From positions 8,459,206-8,523,205 of the forward strand of contig JAVMKO010000020.1 of the NCBI GenBank assembly GCA_032164245.1: a stretch of 64,000 nt of DNA. Reading direction: 5' to 3'. Numbering within the stretch: position 1 is the stretch's first letter; each line of letters begins with the position of its first letter. The notes beneath the pieces were generated by a model. The model did no database searches and was not told the DNA's origin. It saw nothing but the letters and a program-made list of their open reading frames with translations. This document shows positions 10,503 through 21,075 of this stretch, one piece after another. The DNA is from Sternotherus odoratus. Lineage: Eukaryota; Chordata; Testudines; Kinosternidae. Made by a program: the position numbers and the translations under genes.

Positions 10503-10745
10503 GGGCGGCCCAGCAGTTAGGGTGCTAGTATGGAACTTGGGAGACCTTAGTTGAAGCTTCTGCTTTGGCACAGGTCTCCTGTGTGACCTTGAACCTCTCT
10601 GTGTCTCTATTTCCTATCTCTCAACTGGGGAAAATAGCTCTTTCCTCCATTAGAGAGGTGCCACAAGGATAAATGCATTAACCATTGGGAAGTGCTCAGA
10701 TACTATGGTAATAGGGAGCATAGAAGGCTAGAGGGAGAATTAAAG
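10503..10745 (+). repeat. tRNA-derived MIR-like SINE
   Basis: This sense copy shows a tRNA-like head (GCCCAGCAGTTAGGGTGCTA), a degenerate box B, and the TGTGTGACCTTGAACCTCTC core. The 3' part reads GGATAAATGCATTAACCATT, then CAGATACTATGGTAATAGGG. Confidence 0.75.
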
Positions 10746-10774
10746 CTAGCATGCTAATGATGAAACCTTTGGGG

Positions 10775-10990
10775 CTGGTGGTTAAGCGCTAGACTGGGAC
10801 TCCAGAGATCTGGGTTCAGTTGCTTTCTCTGGCTCAGACTTTCTAAGTGATGGTGGGAAAATTGCTTCTGGCCCCACAAGCTCCCGTTGAAAATTGGGGA
10901 GCTACTCAGCACCCACAAGCTCCCGTTGAAAATTGGGGAGCTGAACTCTATGGAAAATAGGATTATTCCTGTTCACAAACATTTGGGAAG
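10775..10990 (+). repeat. Second MIR-like SINE with internal tandem duplication
   Basis: The head reads GCTGGTGGTTAAGCGCTAGA with a GGGTTCAGTTG box-B-like motif. The distal part is replaced by a 31-bp unit repeated exactly at 10873-10903 and 10912-10942, with a 39-bp period. It lies directly downstream of another SINE in the same orientation. Confidence 0.65.
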
Positions 10991-11162
10991 GGATATTAAA
11001 CCTCTTTCTTTTGGATGGAAGCCAATCTCTAATGATTAGAGGTCACGATGAAATCTAATGAGGGGGGCTGAGTACTCTTCATCTGCTTACTAGTGGATAC
11101 TTGCATTTCATTTGGCAGCAGCTGGTGCTGGCCGCTGTCAGAGACGGGATATTGGACTAAAC

Positions 11163-11567
11163 TGGGGGTCTCAAACACGCGGCCCTCGGGGTTATTTCCT
11201 GCAGCCCACCAAGCCCTCCCTCCCCCGCTTCCCATCCTCCCAGTGTGCCGCATCCCTACTCCTCTACTTACCTCCAGGTGCTACTTGCCGCCAAACAGGT
11301 GTTGGGCAGCACTTAGCACTTTCCAGGAGGGAGGGGGAGGAGTGGGGAGCCGTGCGCTCAGGGGAGGAGTTGGAGAAGAGATGGGGCAGGGGCCGGGATT
11401 TGGGGAAGGGGTGGAAAGAGGAGGGGAATGGGTGGGGCCTCATGGAAGGGGTGGAGTGGGGACATGGGCAGCGGAGCGCGGGGCGGGAGTCTCTCAGTGA
11501 TGCAGCCCTCGGGCCAATGTACTAGTCCTCATGTGGCCCTCCTAATAATTTGAGTCTGAGATCCCTG
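11163..11567. mobile_element. hAT-type non-autonomous element, GC-rich
   Basis: This 405-bp element has inverted ends TGGGGGTCTCAAAC and (reversed) CAGGGATCTCAGAC. The flanking 8-mers are GACTAAAC (11155-11162) and GACTAAAT (11568-11575), matching at 7 of 8. The purine-rich interior produces two long overlapping open frames (11093-11525) that carry no domain and are composition artefacts. Confidence 0.8.
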
Positions 11568-11619
11568 GACTAAATGGACTGTGGATGTGATCCAGTGTGC
11601 TATTTTCTTTGTTCCTAAA

Positions 11620-11745
11620 CATCTAACCCTTCATGTCTCTGTGCCCCAGTTATATAGAAAACGGGGATAACAATAGTTATCACAGGGGTATCATGAGGAT
11701 AAATTAATTGTTTGTGAGACGTGTAAGTACTATTGTAATCTGGAC
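11620..11745 (+). repeat. MIR-like SINE 3' part
   Basis: The order TGTGCCCCAGTTATATAG, GGGGATAACAATAGTTA, TATCATGAGGATAAATTAA follows the MIR core and 3' end. The tRNA-like head is absent. Confidence 0.6.
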
Positions 11746-11989
11746 CTATGTTGAAAGTTAGATTTCAAGGGCTTTGAACCAAATGAAAGCAATTATTGGA
11801 GTGGACAGGGTGGGAGGATGAGGGAATTAGGAAGGCAGAGATGTTAAAACATGGCTACCTCTTGTAATCAAATTCCTTTCCTCTCTGTAGCTGACATTTT
11901 ATCAGATTGGATAGAGCAGGGATGACAAGTAATAAGAACATGCAATTTACTAAAGCAATAGAAGGTCAGAAGATAAATTACCAATTATC

Positions 11990-12315
11990 TGCTGAACACC
12001 TCTATTTTGAAGTTACCTAAATTGTCTGCAAACCGTTCCACCAAGTTGTGTAATTAAGATTACTTATTAGCAGTATATTAAAGTGAGCTGTTGCCCTGGC
12101 TATTCTAAACTCAAATTATACCTGTTCAAATGAATTGCCTGCTTGCACATGTTCTGTGTGGCTACAGAAACCCGAGACAGGGAACATGACAAAGCCAAGA
12201 CTCTAATCAGCCTAATTAAGCAGCGGCGTGAGAGCATACAGTGCATGATGGGAATGAATTTTTTTCTCATGAAGGAAATCTGTAAAAGAATATGTTGATC
12301 TGAAGAAAAAAAAAA
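11990..12315. promoter_or_regulatory. Candidate conserved non-coding element
   Basis: This unique, repeat-free sequence has clustered homeodomain cores: GTGTAATTAAGATTAC near 12049 and CAGCCTAATTAAGCAG near 12207. A GCATGATGGGAATG motif lies near 12242. The short minus-strand frame across it (12100-12318) has no domain. Enhancer function is inferred. Confidence 0.25.
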
Positions 12316-12534
12316 CAACCACCACCTCCAAGATTCTCCTGGATCCTCTTTTCATTTATACCAACACACAGCCCCAGTATCACCAATGAGGCTGCTCTGG
12401 TACAAGTAAACAGAGAACTTGGTCTTGTTCATTTAGGCAAGATTCTATCAGCCTTATCCATTGAAGTCAATGGGACTGGAATAAAGTACTATTCAACTCA
12501 AGAACTATTACTACTATGATGAGAGCGATTCGAG

Positions 12535-12785
12535 TCCCCAATCCAGACTAGGGCCCCTTTGTGCTGGGCACAGCAGAAGCAGGTAGTAAAAGACAACATT
12601 GGCCCCCAAAGAGCTAACAGTCTCCATAGATGAGATGAACAAAACAGTAGGAAGCAGAAATAATGGCAGAGAGAGGTGAAATGACTCTATCAAGGTCACA
12701 CAGCAAATCAGTGGCAGAGGTGGGAATAGAACCTAGGTCTTCTGACTCCCATTTTACTACACTGTCTACAGAAGACGCATGATTT
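12535..12785 (-). repeat. MIR-like SINE, near full-length, antisense
   Basis: The order is TTTGTGCTGGGCACAGCAG, CAAAGAGCTAACAGTCT, AGAGGTGAAATGACT, CAAGGTCACACAGCAAATCA, GGGAATAGAACCTAGGTC. Together these run from the L2-like end to the tRNA-like head of a reptilian MIR. Confidence 0.75.
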
Positions 12786-13610
12786 GACCCTGTATGTCAG
12801 CTGATTGCCTTAGCTTTAGAGTCGCATGAAATGTCATTGCATTAAGAATCAGACATACATATTTCGACCAACTCCTTAATGACCATACTGTAATGAACTA
12901 GAGCATTGGTATGTACCACTGCCTTCTACTGGATGGAATCAGAACTGTTTATGTGCCCTATATTGCAACCAGGTGCTGGAAATTCTCCTTTAGTTGCATA
13001 GGAGAGGTCTGTTTCTGGAAGAGGGAGATGTGAATTCTATGCTTGCTGTCACTATGACTGGCCCTGGTGTGCATCATAATGACAAGCATGATGTCATCGA
13101 AGTAACTGTATGTCTTCACACTCTTGAGAGAGTAACAAGGTGTCCAGCTATGGCATGTTAGGAAGGGGAATGTAGCGGGTTGTTTGAAGTTTCCGTTGTG
13201 AAGCAGAGCAGGAAACATTTCCCTGATGAGTCCAGCACCCGCTGTGATGTGACAGCAATAATGAGTGAGTGGGGGCGCTCTTCGGTAAATGTACCTCCCA
13301 CCGTGGAATAATAGTGAACTGTTCACAAGGGAATTGTTAAAAAGCATACAAGGTCCTAGCCACAGAGAGACCAGACTGAGAGACTGCAAGTTGCCATTTG
13401 GATCACAGATATTGCACCTCCTGACAAAACATACAGTTCTATCTCTCTCCCACTCTGCAGGCAAACTAGACATGGGGTTTTGCCAAAGATTATCTTCTGT
13501 TTATCTGAACTTTCTAAATCTGTCTTCCCTTCCAACCCAGCCACTTTCTTTTCTCGTCTCCAAAACTAAATCCTTCCCTCCTCCTGAGTCCTGTTCCCTT
13601 GGCTCCAGAC
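12786..13610. other. Unannotated stretch containing the longest open frame
   Basis: The longest open frame of the window (minus strand, 12958-13473, 171 codons) lies here. It has no recognisable domain, no CpG-rich start and no splice-like borders that I could identify. A plus-strand frame at 13289-13669 overlaps it. I treat both as chance. Confidence 0.4.
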
Positions 13611-13648
13611 AGATTATTATTAATTATTATTATATTATTATTATTATT
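13611..13648. repeat. (ATT)n microsatellite
   Basis: This is an imperfect run of ATT/TTA triplets. Confidence 0.9.
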
Positions 13649-13864
13649 TTTGCATCCCAGCTGGTTTAGCCTATCAAGCATCCCCAATTCCAAACATGCA
13701 TCCCCCATCTGCAACTCTGTGCCTTGGAATCCATAATCCTTTGCCTAGCCCCTCATGTAGAGATCTGGCACAAATTTGGTATAGATCAGCTGACTGGGAA
13801 AAACAATCTTCCGTATTCCTGACTTTCTCTGGTTTCCAGGATGTGTATATAACAGTGTTGATTT

Positions 13865-13882
13865 GTGTGTGTGTGTGTTGTG
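13865..13882. repeat. (GT)n microsatellite
   Basis: This is a short GT run, with an AC-type complement on the minus strand. Confidence 0.9.
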
Positions 13883-13929
13883 TCCTTCTCTGTGCCTGAT
13901 CCACAGAGGTTGTGAATCTGTTACAGCCT

Positions 13930-13992
13930 GGCGTTTTAGCTCAACCTGTAACCATTCATGCTTTTAGCTCCCCAGTTCGATGCCCAGTGTTA
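13930..13992 (+). repeat. tRNA-like SINE head
   Basis: A box-A-like TAGCTCAACCTG (13937-13948) is followed 27 bp later by a box-B-like GTTCGATGCC (13975-13984). This spacing fits a tRNA-derived RNA polymerase III promoter. The flanks do not fold into a tRNA by eye, so it is more likely a SINE head than a tRNA gene. Confidence 0.4.
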
Positions 13993-14039
13993 GCCAAGAT
14001 GGCCACTGACACAAACACTGCATATTTTCACTGTCTTGT

Positions 14040-14185
14040 TAAGGGCATAAGAGTGCATCGCGATGACTTAGTCTGACCGCCTGCAAATCACAGGCCACAG
14101 CACTTCATTCAGTAAATCATTCTTCAACCAAATATTATCCAGGCATAGGTTGAAACCCGCAAATGGACTAGCAAGAACACCTCTT
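14040..14185 (-). mobile_element. Short degraded CR1 3'-UTR fragment
   Basis: The phrases AGTCTGACCGCCTG, ATCACAGGCCACAGCACTTC and CAGGCATAGGTTGAAA resemble a divergent CR1 3' region read antisense. Confidence 0.45.
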
Positions 14186-16257
14186 GTCTTTCATCTGTTT
14201 CCTGTGACCTTGAAAAGTCACTTGAAAAGCTCTTCACTCCCCAAGGTACCTGTCTCATGAAAACATGTGAGTCTCCATGCACATCAAAACTGGGAAAAAA
14301 TTCACATTGACTTCAATAGAATCACTCCCGGATTCCATCCTGTTACGGGGATAGGTCACACAGGGCTAGATTCTCAGTGCTGTAGAGTGGTGTAGCTCCT
14401 GCAAAGTCAGTGGAGATAGGCCAATTTACACCAGCTGAAAATCTGGCCTAATATCTTTTGAGGAACTGTGGGGGTGGGTGTTTGAGTGAATGGTGAGTGC
14501 AGGAGGCAGGGAATCCAGGTTCTGGTTCTACATCCTATTCTGCCAGTGATGATGATGGACCAGTATTTTATTCTCAAATCTGTAGGTAGCATTGAAATCC
14601 AAATGGCACTTTATTAGCATGAGCACTAATCCGTGAACCAGATCCGTGCTAACAGGCAGGCTGTCCCTGACCAGTCTCCAATAATAGTCCATTGGGTTGC
14701 AAAGGTTTGGCCACGGGGTTGCCTGGCAGGATACACGCCAGAAATAAGACCCACCTCTTGGCCCAAACAGCTACATGAGACAAGACGCCACTGGCAGGGT
14801 AGAGGTGGTGTGAAACTGACTGATTTAAAATCAGCAGTTCCACGGGAACTCAGATAGTCACTTGTACCCCACTTCACCCTCCAGGCACCACATCCTTCTC
14901 CAGAACCCCTCTCAAACATATCTTTTGCAGCGTAGCCAGAAAGTCGCCCAATTCTAGCTATTTTGGACTAACGGGGTGAGCAAATCCTAGCGTCTTAGAG
15001 CCCTTATTGAGAACTCTTTGCCAGCTGCCCACTCTCCTATAACAAGGGACATCTAGCTCTAACTGGACGGCAGCAGTGGCTATATGGTATGGAAAGGGGT
15101 GCTCCCTCTTGATGAGAAGAAGAATCCTCTTCACCCCTCTTCAGTCCTGAACTGATGTCCGGTGCCCTTATCTGTTTTAGATTGTTAATGTGCTGGGACA
15201 TGAGACACATCTTACTTATCCATATATTGAAAGATTGCTTAAAAATGGGTTTCAAGGCCTTAGTTCCACGGTCCACCCCTACTCAGCATATCACGTAAGT
15301 GTGTATTTAATTCAGCGTGTTCTTAAGTTAAGTTAAGTTCCATTCAAGTCAATGGCACTTAGTTCAGAGCTTTGCCGAATTGGGACAGAAGTAGGAATTT
15401 GTCATCTGTGACTGCAGGGCAACTGTGGACCCCTGGGCAAGTCACTACATCTCTGCCTCAGTTCACCCGTTTTTGTACATTGGATAAATCGATGCTTAAC
15501 TTTCTAATGCAGGCGTTGTTTTAGATTTCTGAGCTCCTCCTCTGAAAGATGCTATTTAGAAGTGTAAAGTATTATTTTTGCAAAGCACGTTGACCCTAAT
15601 ATTCTGGTAAATGTAGTTTATGAAACATATTTACTATGCACTTTTCATTTTTCATCCTTATTTATTAATACTTTTTCAGAGCACTTTAGATAAGTGTTTG
15701 GAAACCTAGTTATAGGAAAGTCATATTTTGCACATTTCACTTTAACTGGAAAGGACATTGTTTTCTGATTTTAATCATAAAAATGGAATGCTCCTAATAG
15801 AGTGAAGAAACCCAATTTCCTCAAGAAGCATTTCCAAGCTGATCTGCCTCAGATACTCCTGCGATCGCAGGAGAATAATATCTTGGGCACCAGAAAATGT
15901 TCTGCAATATATGCGAAATAAATATAGCTGTACTGGACAATTATGTGTTCAGCATCGCTGACTTTCAGCAAAAGGGCTAAGATACTGTTTTCCACCCACT
16001 GTCAATTATTAACCTTCACAGCCACAAACTGCATGCTGATGAATCCGAGGGCAAGGTAAAGACTCCTACCAAGCATAGTGAGAAGATGCAGCTGCCGGAG
16101 TGGTCTGCTGAGCAAAAAGTAGCACTTACCAGGCCTTCTGCATTTGCAATACATGCTGAATTACGTCAGGTTGTCTGGAGTGGCTCATGATTGTGATGCC
16201 AACCTCAGGGCAGACTGCCAAGAAGCAAGGCAAAAAAACCCCACCCAAACTGGTTTA
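14186..16257. other. Mostly unique stretch
   Basis: No gene is supported. Pieces at 14300-14460 and 15340-15390 carry the CATTGA(C/A)TTCAATGG-type module. A piece at 15420-15505 resembles a MIR core (GGGCAAGTCACTACATCTCT). The frames at 14626-14919 show no domain. Confidence 0.4.
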
Positions 16258-17095
16258 AGATTAGCAGCTGTGTTAGGCTGTATCCATACAGAAAACAAGG
16301 AATACTTGTGGCACCTTAGAGACTAACCAGTTTATTTCAGCATAAGCTTTTGTGGGTTATAGCTCACTTCATCAGATACACAGAATGGAACACACAGAAG
16401 TAAGATGCATTTATATACACAGAAAGCAGAAAAAGTTGGAAATTATCATACCAATTCTTAGAGGCTTTTTAATTTGGATGCACCATTATCAGCAGGAGAA
16501 AAAAAACAAACCTTTTGTAGTGAAAAATCGAGTGGATCTGTGTCTGACAGTTGACAAGAACATGTGAAAGAAACTTAACTAGGGAAATAGATTCAATTAG
16601 TGAAATTACTAAGCCATAAGTCCCTGTTTAACCCTTGGTTGATATTGTCCAATTTGTAAATTAATTCCAGTTTCCTTAGCTTCTCTTTGGAGTCTGTTTT
16701 GGAAGTATTTCTGTTTTAAAATTGACACCTTCAAGTCTTTAATAGAATGGCCAGGAAGATTGGAGTGTTCTCCTACTGGTTTTTGAATGTTATGATTCCT
16801 GATGTCAGATTTGTGTCCATTTATTCTTTTGTGTCGAGACTGTCCAGTTTGGCCAATGTACATGGCAGAGGGACATTGCTGGCACATGATGGCATATATC
16901 ACATTGGTTGATGTGCAGGTGAATGCGCCTCTGGTGGTATGGCTGATGTGATTGGGTCCTATGATGGTGTCAATTGAATGGAAATGTGGACAGAGTTGGC
17001 ATCGGGCTTTGTTACAAGGATAGGTACCTGGGTTAGTGTTTTTGTTGTGTGGTGTGTGGTTGCTGGTGAGTATTTGTGTGTTCTGTAATTAGATT
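16258..17095 (-). mobile_element. Penelope-like retroelement, 5'-truncated, with endonuclease frame
   Basis: On the minus strand this reads 5' to 3' as an open frame for a zinc-finger-like linker plus GIY-YIG endonuclease, then about 350 bp of 3' sequence. The 3' part includes AGCTTATGCTGAAATAAACT and a terminal CTAACACAGCTGCTAATCTT. The same 3' end occurs alone at 41433-41570 and 44672-44815. The reverse-transcriptase portion upstream is missing, so the copy is truncated. No clear flanking repeat is visible. Confidence 0.8.
16609..17088 (-). pseudogene. Penelope GIY-YIG endonuclease domain (partial ORF)
   Basis: This is an open frame of 159 codons plus a TAG stop, starting just after an in-frame TAA at 17089-17091. 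Residues about 21-31 read YPCNKARCQLC, a cysteine-rich linker typical of Penelope proteins. The next block begins VIYAIMC and continues to MYIGQTGQS, which are the GIY and YIG half-motifs. They are followed by a conserved arginine region (RHKRINGHKS) and a glutamate in PVGEHSNLPGHS, the usual catalytic positions of the nuclease fold. In active elements this domain nicks target DNA for primed reverse transcription. The N-terminal reverse transcriptase is absent, so the copy cannot be autonomous. No in-frame stop or frameshift interrupts the visible domain, which suggests a fairly young insertion. There is no true start codon; the GTG at 16900-16902 is internal. Confidence 0.85.
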
Positions 17096-18869
17096 TCACC
17101 AACCCAGTAATAAGTGTGAACTCCTAAAGCACAGTTTTATTGTGGACTCACCGCCCGTTCCATTGAGTATCCCAGTGTATCTTGCCACTCACCCAGGCAA
17201 GCTGGACTTTGTGATTGCTGGTTGCATTACACCAAAATAATAATAATAATAGTAATCACAATAATATTCAGGTTGCTCCAAGTCCCAGGAGAACAACTTG
17301 CATGAGTAAGTGGATGTGGGTGAACCTGGGTTTCTGCACGATGACCAAGACCTATTGGATCAATGACACATTGGCTCCCCTAAAAGAGATTCATTCTCTC
17401 AAGGCACAGGCCTCCTGCTTGGCGCAGTTGACTGGGGAGGAAAGTGACCCTGAGCCCAACTCACTTTACTACAGAGTTGGCTGGAAAATGTTAGTCAAAC
17501 CAATTTTCTGTTTAAAAAAAAACAGTTTTGGTGAAACTGACACTTGGGAAATCAGATGAAATTTCACTTTGGACCATGAATTGGGAAACCTGCTTTCAAA
17601 GCATGTTGTCTGCAATTTTCCATGTCTTCTCCACAACTCAGCTGCAATTATCTGAACATCATCCCTCAGTTCAGATAGGGTCTGATTCATGATCCAGCTC
17701 ATTTTTGACCATTATGTTTCGAAAAAGCCTTGTCACTGCATAAATTCAAGTTGTTCTCATTTTACTGGATATTGCTGTGTGAACCACAAATAGATAATAC
17801 AAGACATGGAAGGGAAAAAGAACTAGAGTATTAAGAAGCTGGTTGTTCAATTTGTGGTTTGTAGACAACTGGCTGCTTCTTCACAAGTCTAAAGTAACAT
17901 CACTTGATTTTTCAATATATATGTAAACAAATCACAGCGAGTGATTTCATGGTCAGTGCGATGAGAGTTCATTTGGAGTTGCACTACAGCGCCTTTTGAG
18001 AGCCGGGGGATCAAACAAAATTATATTGGCAACTTCTGGCTGTTAACATTGAAGGATTAGGAAGCTTATGTGCAGATTCCAAGTCTCACGGCATCAGAAC
18101 CAAAGTATAGACGCTGCAGGTAAAATTTGAAAAAGCTCCTAAATGACTTTTACTGAGGCAAGTTCCTAGGTCACTTAGGGTTAAGTTTAGGGTACCTTTG
18201 AAAATGTTACCCTTCAAGTCTGGAACTGTAGGATGCTATTATTATATAGACCTTCATGTGTGAATAGATACATAAATAATATACGTTTTTACAATTAACG
18301 TGGAAAAAATATGTACAGAGGAAGAAATTTAAACCAACACTTAGTGGTTGCCTATCTCTGCTCCCATTGAAGCTGATGGTGATACAGTATTCTCATTGAC
18401 TTCAGGGGGAGTAGATCTAGGCCAACATTAGCTACTTCTGAAAATCGACTTCACTTTTTGAGCCAGAGAGGACCAAGAATGGGGTGGGGTGGGGACATAG
18501 TTGATCTGGAGAGGCGATGAGATCCTCAGCAAATAAATCTCCCAGTGAACCCCCAAAAGGACAGTCACCTGCCCACAAGAAAAAATACTTTTTAAACCAT
18601 TTTAAATTTCAGTGCCACTACATTTTTGCTTTACTGCTTGTCCCCAGAGGAAAGCCCGATCTCTTAGCATGAGTTATGGGCACTGGTATTAATTACTGAT
18701 CATTCTGCTGGGCTTTTGGATGTCAGAATATGCCAGGGCTGGACCTCGTGCTGTTCGGAGCAGCCTTCCCAAATGGTTAGTTTTTAAGGACTGTGTGTCA
18801 TTAGGCTTTTGTGGTTAATTATGTAGTTTCCTAAGGTTGTGGGTGATTGTTACTTTTTGAAAGGTCCTT
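17096..18869. other. Unannotated stretch
   Basis: It includes an (AAT)n run at 17236-17250. A CATTGACTTCAGGGGGA-containing module lies near 18355-18425. No gene is supported. The frame at 17215-17559 has no domain. Confidence 0.4.
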
Positions 18870-19175
18870 AAGAACGCAAGAACACAAGAACGGCCATACT
18901 GGGTCTACCAACAGTGACCAATACCATGTGTCCTGGTTTGAGTGAACCTAACAGGTAATGATCAAGTGATCTCTCTCCTGCCATCCATCACCCCCCTCTG
19001 ACAAACAGAGGGTAGGGACACCATTTCTTACCCATCCTGGCTAATAGCCATCAATGGACTTAACCTCCATGAATTTATCCAGTTCTCTTTTAAACCCTGT
19101 TATAGTCCTAGGCTTCACAACCTCCTCAGGCAAGGAGTTCCACAGGTTGACTGTGCGCTGTGTGAAGAACTTCCA
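18870..19175 (-). mobile_element. CR1 LINE 3' fragment of a second subfamily
   Basis: Antisense landmarks are AAGAACGGCCATACTGGGTC at the 3' end, then CATCCTGGCTAATAGCCATC and AGGAGTTCCACAGGTTGACT. This subfamily differs from the ATTCTATG-tail CR1 copies elsewhere in the window. The 5' part is cut off where a MITE begins near 19191. Confidence 0.75.
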
Positions 19176-19190
19176 ATGGATAGGGACTGT

Positions 19191-19480
19191 CAGGGTATGT
19201 CTAGACTACAGCAGGAGGTATGATTTCCAGCCCGGGTAGACATACACACAGTAGCTTTGATCAAGCTAACCTGCTAGGGAAAGTGGTGTAGCCGTGATGG
19301 CATGGGTGATAGGACAGGCTAGCCACCAGAATCTGAAACCCTGCATAAATACTCGAATGGCTAGCCCATGTTGCTGCCCAAAATGTTGTGGCTACTTTGC
19401 TATTTGTAGCACACCACTCGATTAAAGCTAGTGTGTGTCTGTTTACCTGTGCTGGAAATTGCATTTCCAGCTTCAGTGTA
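19191..19480. mobile_element. Foldback MITE with long inverted arms
   Basis: The left end starts CAGGGTATGTCTAGACTACA. Its first roughly 85 bp, including ATTTCCAGCCCGGGTAGACA and AGCTTTGATCAAGCTAACC, are repeated inverted at the right. The left end begins directly downstream of the CR1 fragment. The right terminus is eroded and the TSD is unclear. It is related to 42301-42489 and probably 29085-29373. Confidence 0.6.
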
Positions 19481-19489
19481 TACGTGCTG

Positions 19490-19765
19490 CTCATCATGTT
19501 CTATTTTTGGCCCTGCCACTGAGATACAGTGTGACCTTAGGTACGTCATATATTTAGATGGTAAGACTTCGGGGCCACGGACTGTATCTTACTCTGTGTT
19601 TGTAAATACCTATCACAATGGGGGTTCCATTCTCAGTTGGTCCCTAGGCACCACTGTAATAAACATGATGATTATTATTCATAACCCCAATCTTTGTGGC
19701 TGTGTTCTCCTATCTGTAAAATGAGATTATTTTAAACCACCGTAAAGCTCTTTGAGATCAAAGGA
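19490..19765 (+). repeat. MIR-like SINE with L2-type 3' end
   Basis: The phrases GCCCTGCCACTGAGATACAG and GTGTGACCTTAGGTACGTCA are the MIR core. They are followed by ACTCTGTGTTTGTAAATACC and CCTAGGCACCACTGTAATAA, an L2-like 3' module. Confidence 0.55.
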
Positions 19766-20619
19766 TGAACAGAGGCATGTTGGTGCCAAATATTTCAACC
19801 TAATTTGCAGCAGTCTTTTGCAACATCTGCAGCAATTGCTGTGCTCATACATCTCTCTACTTTTAACATGTGCGCCAGTGAAGCAAACACATGTTCATGT
19901 CTTGTAGGGTAACTTGTTTCCTGAACTCACCTTGCTGGAATTCTGTAACAAAAATAGGAAAATCTCATCTCAAAGTAGCAAACACAGGTGGTTATTTTGC
20001 GTGTGTTGCATAATAAACCAAAAATATTTAGCTTGTGTTTTTTTCAGTGAAAAATAGAAGAAACAGTCATGTTATAGATTTCTAGTGGAGTGAATCTTTG
20101 GTATTTCTTTTTATGCCATTTCATGCTGCTTACCCCCTGCTTTGCATAGCCTCACTTCACTTGCAAAACAGCTGTAGTAGGTGATTTTAATTTGTTATTG
20201 ATTTCTACTCTTACTGTTCCTTTTTTTCATGCCTGACATTTTTTTCAATATTTGTGTGTATATATATATATATATATGATCATTATTTGCATTTTCTCTT
20301 TTGACCCGGTCAAATAGGAATGCCACAGAGCTGCTTCTTCATTGATTTTTTTCCCTCTGTCTGAAAATCTGTCAGAAGCAATCGTTCCGTTTTTAACTAC
20401 TGACATGGGATTCTCACCTTGAACATGATTATAACAAAGCAGCACAATCAATGTGATAGGTGGTGAATTTCTGGGTTTAATAATGACCTGCATCGCTCCA
20501 GCTGCCACTTTTTAATCTCTAAAGATTTCTAGAGTCCACAAAAAAATATTTTGAAAATCTAGATGCTTAGGAAAAGTCAGGAGAGAACATAACTAAATGC
20601 TTGGGTTTTTTCCTCTTTC
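19766..20619. other. Unannotated stretch
   Basis: It contains a (TA)n run at 20259-20277 and otherwise appears unique. No gene is supported. Confidence 0.4.
20259..20277. repeat. (TA)n microsatellite
   Basis: This is a pure TA run preceded by TGTGTG. Confidence 0.9.
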
Positions 20620-20624
20620 TATAA

Positions 20625-21075
20625 AGATGCCAAGGGAGGCAGTGGGGGGCCAAAGGAGGCTGTGGAGGGCCACGGGAGGCCACTCTCTCTCTGGGAGCAG
20701 TGCCTCAAGAGTGGGGAAAAGTGGGGAACCTGGGCCCTATGTAACCAGTTACACCAATGCAGGTTTCAGGTCCCCAAAGGCATCCCCTGGGGCATTTCCT
20801 GTCCATGGGCCCACCTCGGACATCTCATCTGGTGTCCCCTTTGGTCCCTACGGCCAACTGGTTACCCTCAGAGTAGCCAGCGTCCTCAGCCGTCTGGAGT
20901 CTTGGCAGCTCCCTTTCAGCTAGTCACCTCCTCAGCCCGGACTGAGCTGAATTGCTTCCTTTTATATTCTCCCTCCACTGGGAACATGCCTAGCAAGGAG
21001 GGGGGGGTGGCCTCTTGGGCCCCAAACTGTTTAACCCCTCTCTTGCCAGTGTGGGGTTGGTACGCCCCCATCACA
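20625..21075 (-). mobile_element. Possible LTR-like segment, antisense
   Basis: On the minus strand the segment starts TGTGATGGGG at 21075. It has a GC-rich stretch, and at 20958-20969 a clear TATA-type box (GAATATAAAAGG). A CAGCTCAGTCCGGGCTGAGG stretch follows, where a transcription start would be expected. Start with TG, TATA and length near 450 bp suit an LTR. The far end and TSD were not found. Overlapping plus-strand frames (20597-21153) are not supported as genes. Confidence 0.35.

Noticed and set aside
11093..11525. Two overlapping frames of about 135 codons
   Set aside because: They lie mostly inside a purine-rich hAT element; the length follows from biased composition.
12958..13473. 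Longest open frame (171 codons, minus strand)
   Set aside because: No recognisable domain, overlapped by another frame on the opposite strand, and no promoter or splice signals.
13937..13984. tRNA gene from box A and box B match
   Set aside because: No acceptor-stem or anticodon-arm pairing could be drawn; a SINE head is simpler.
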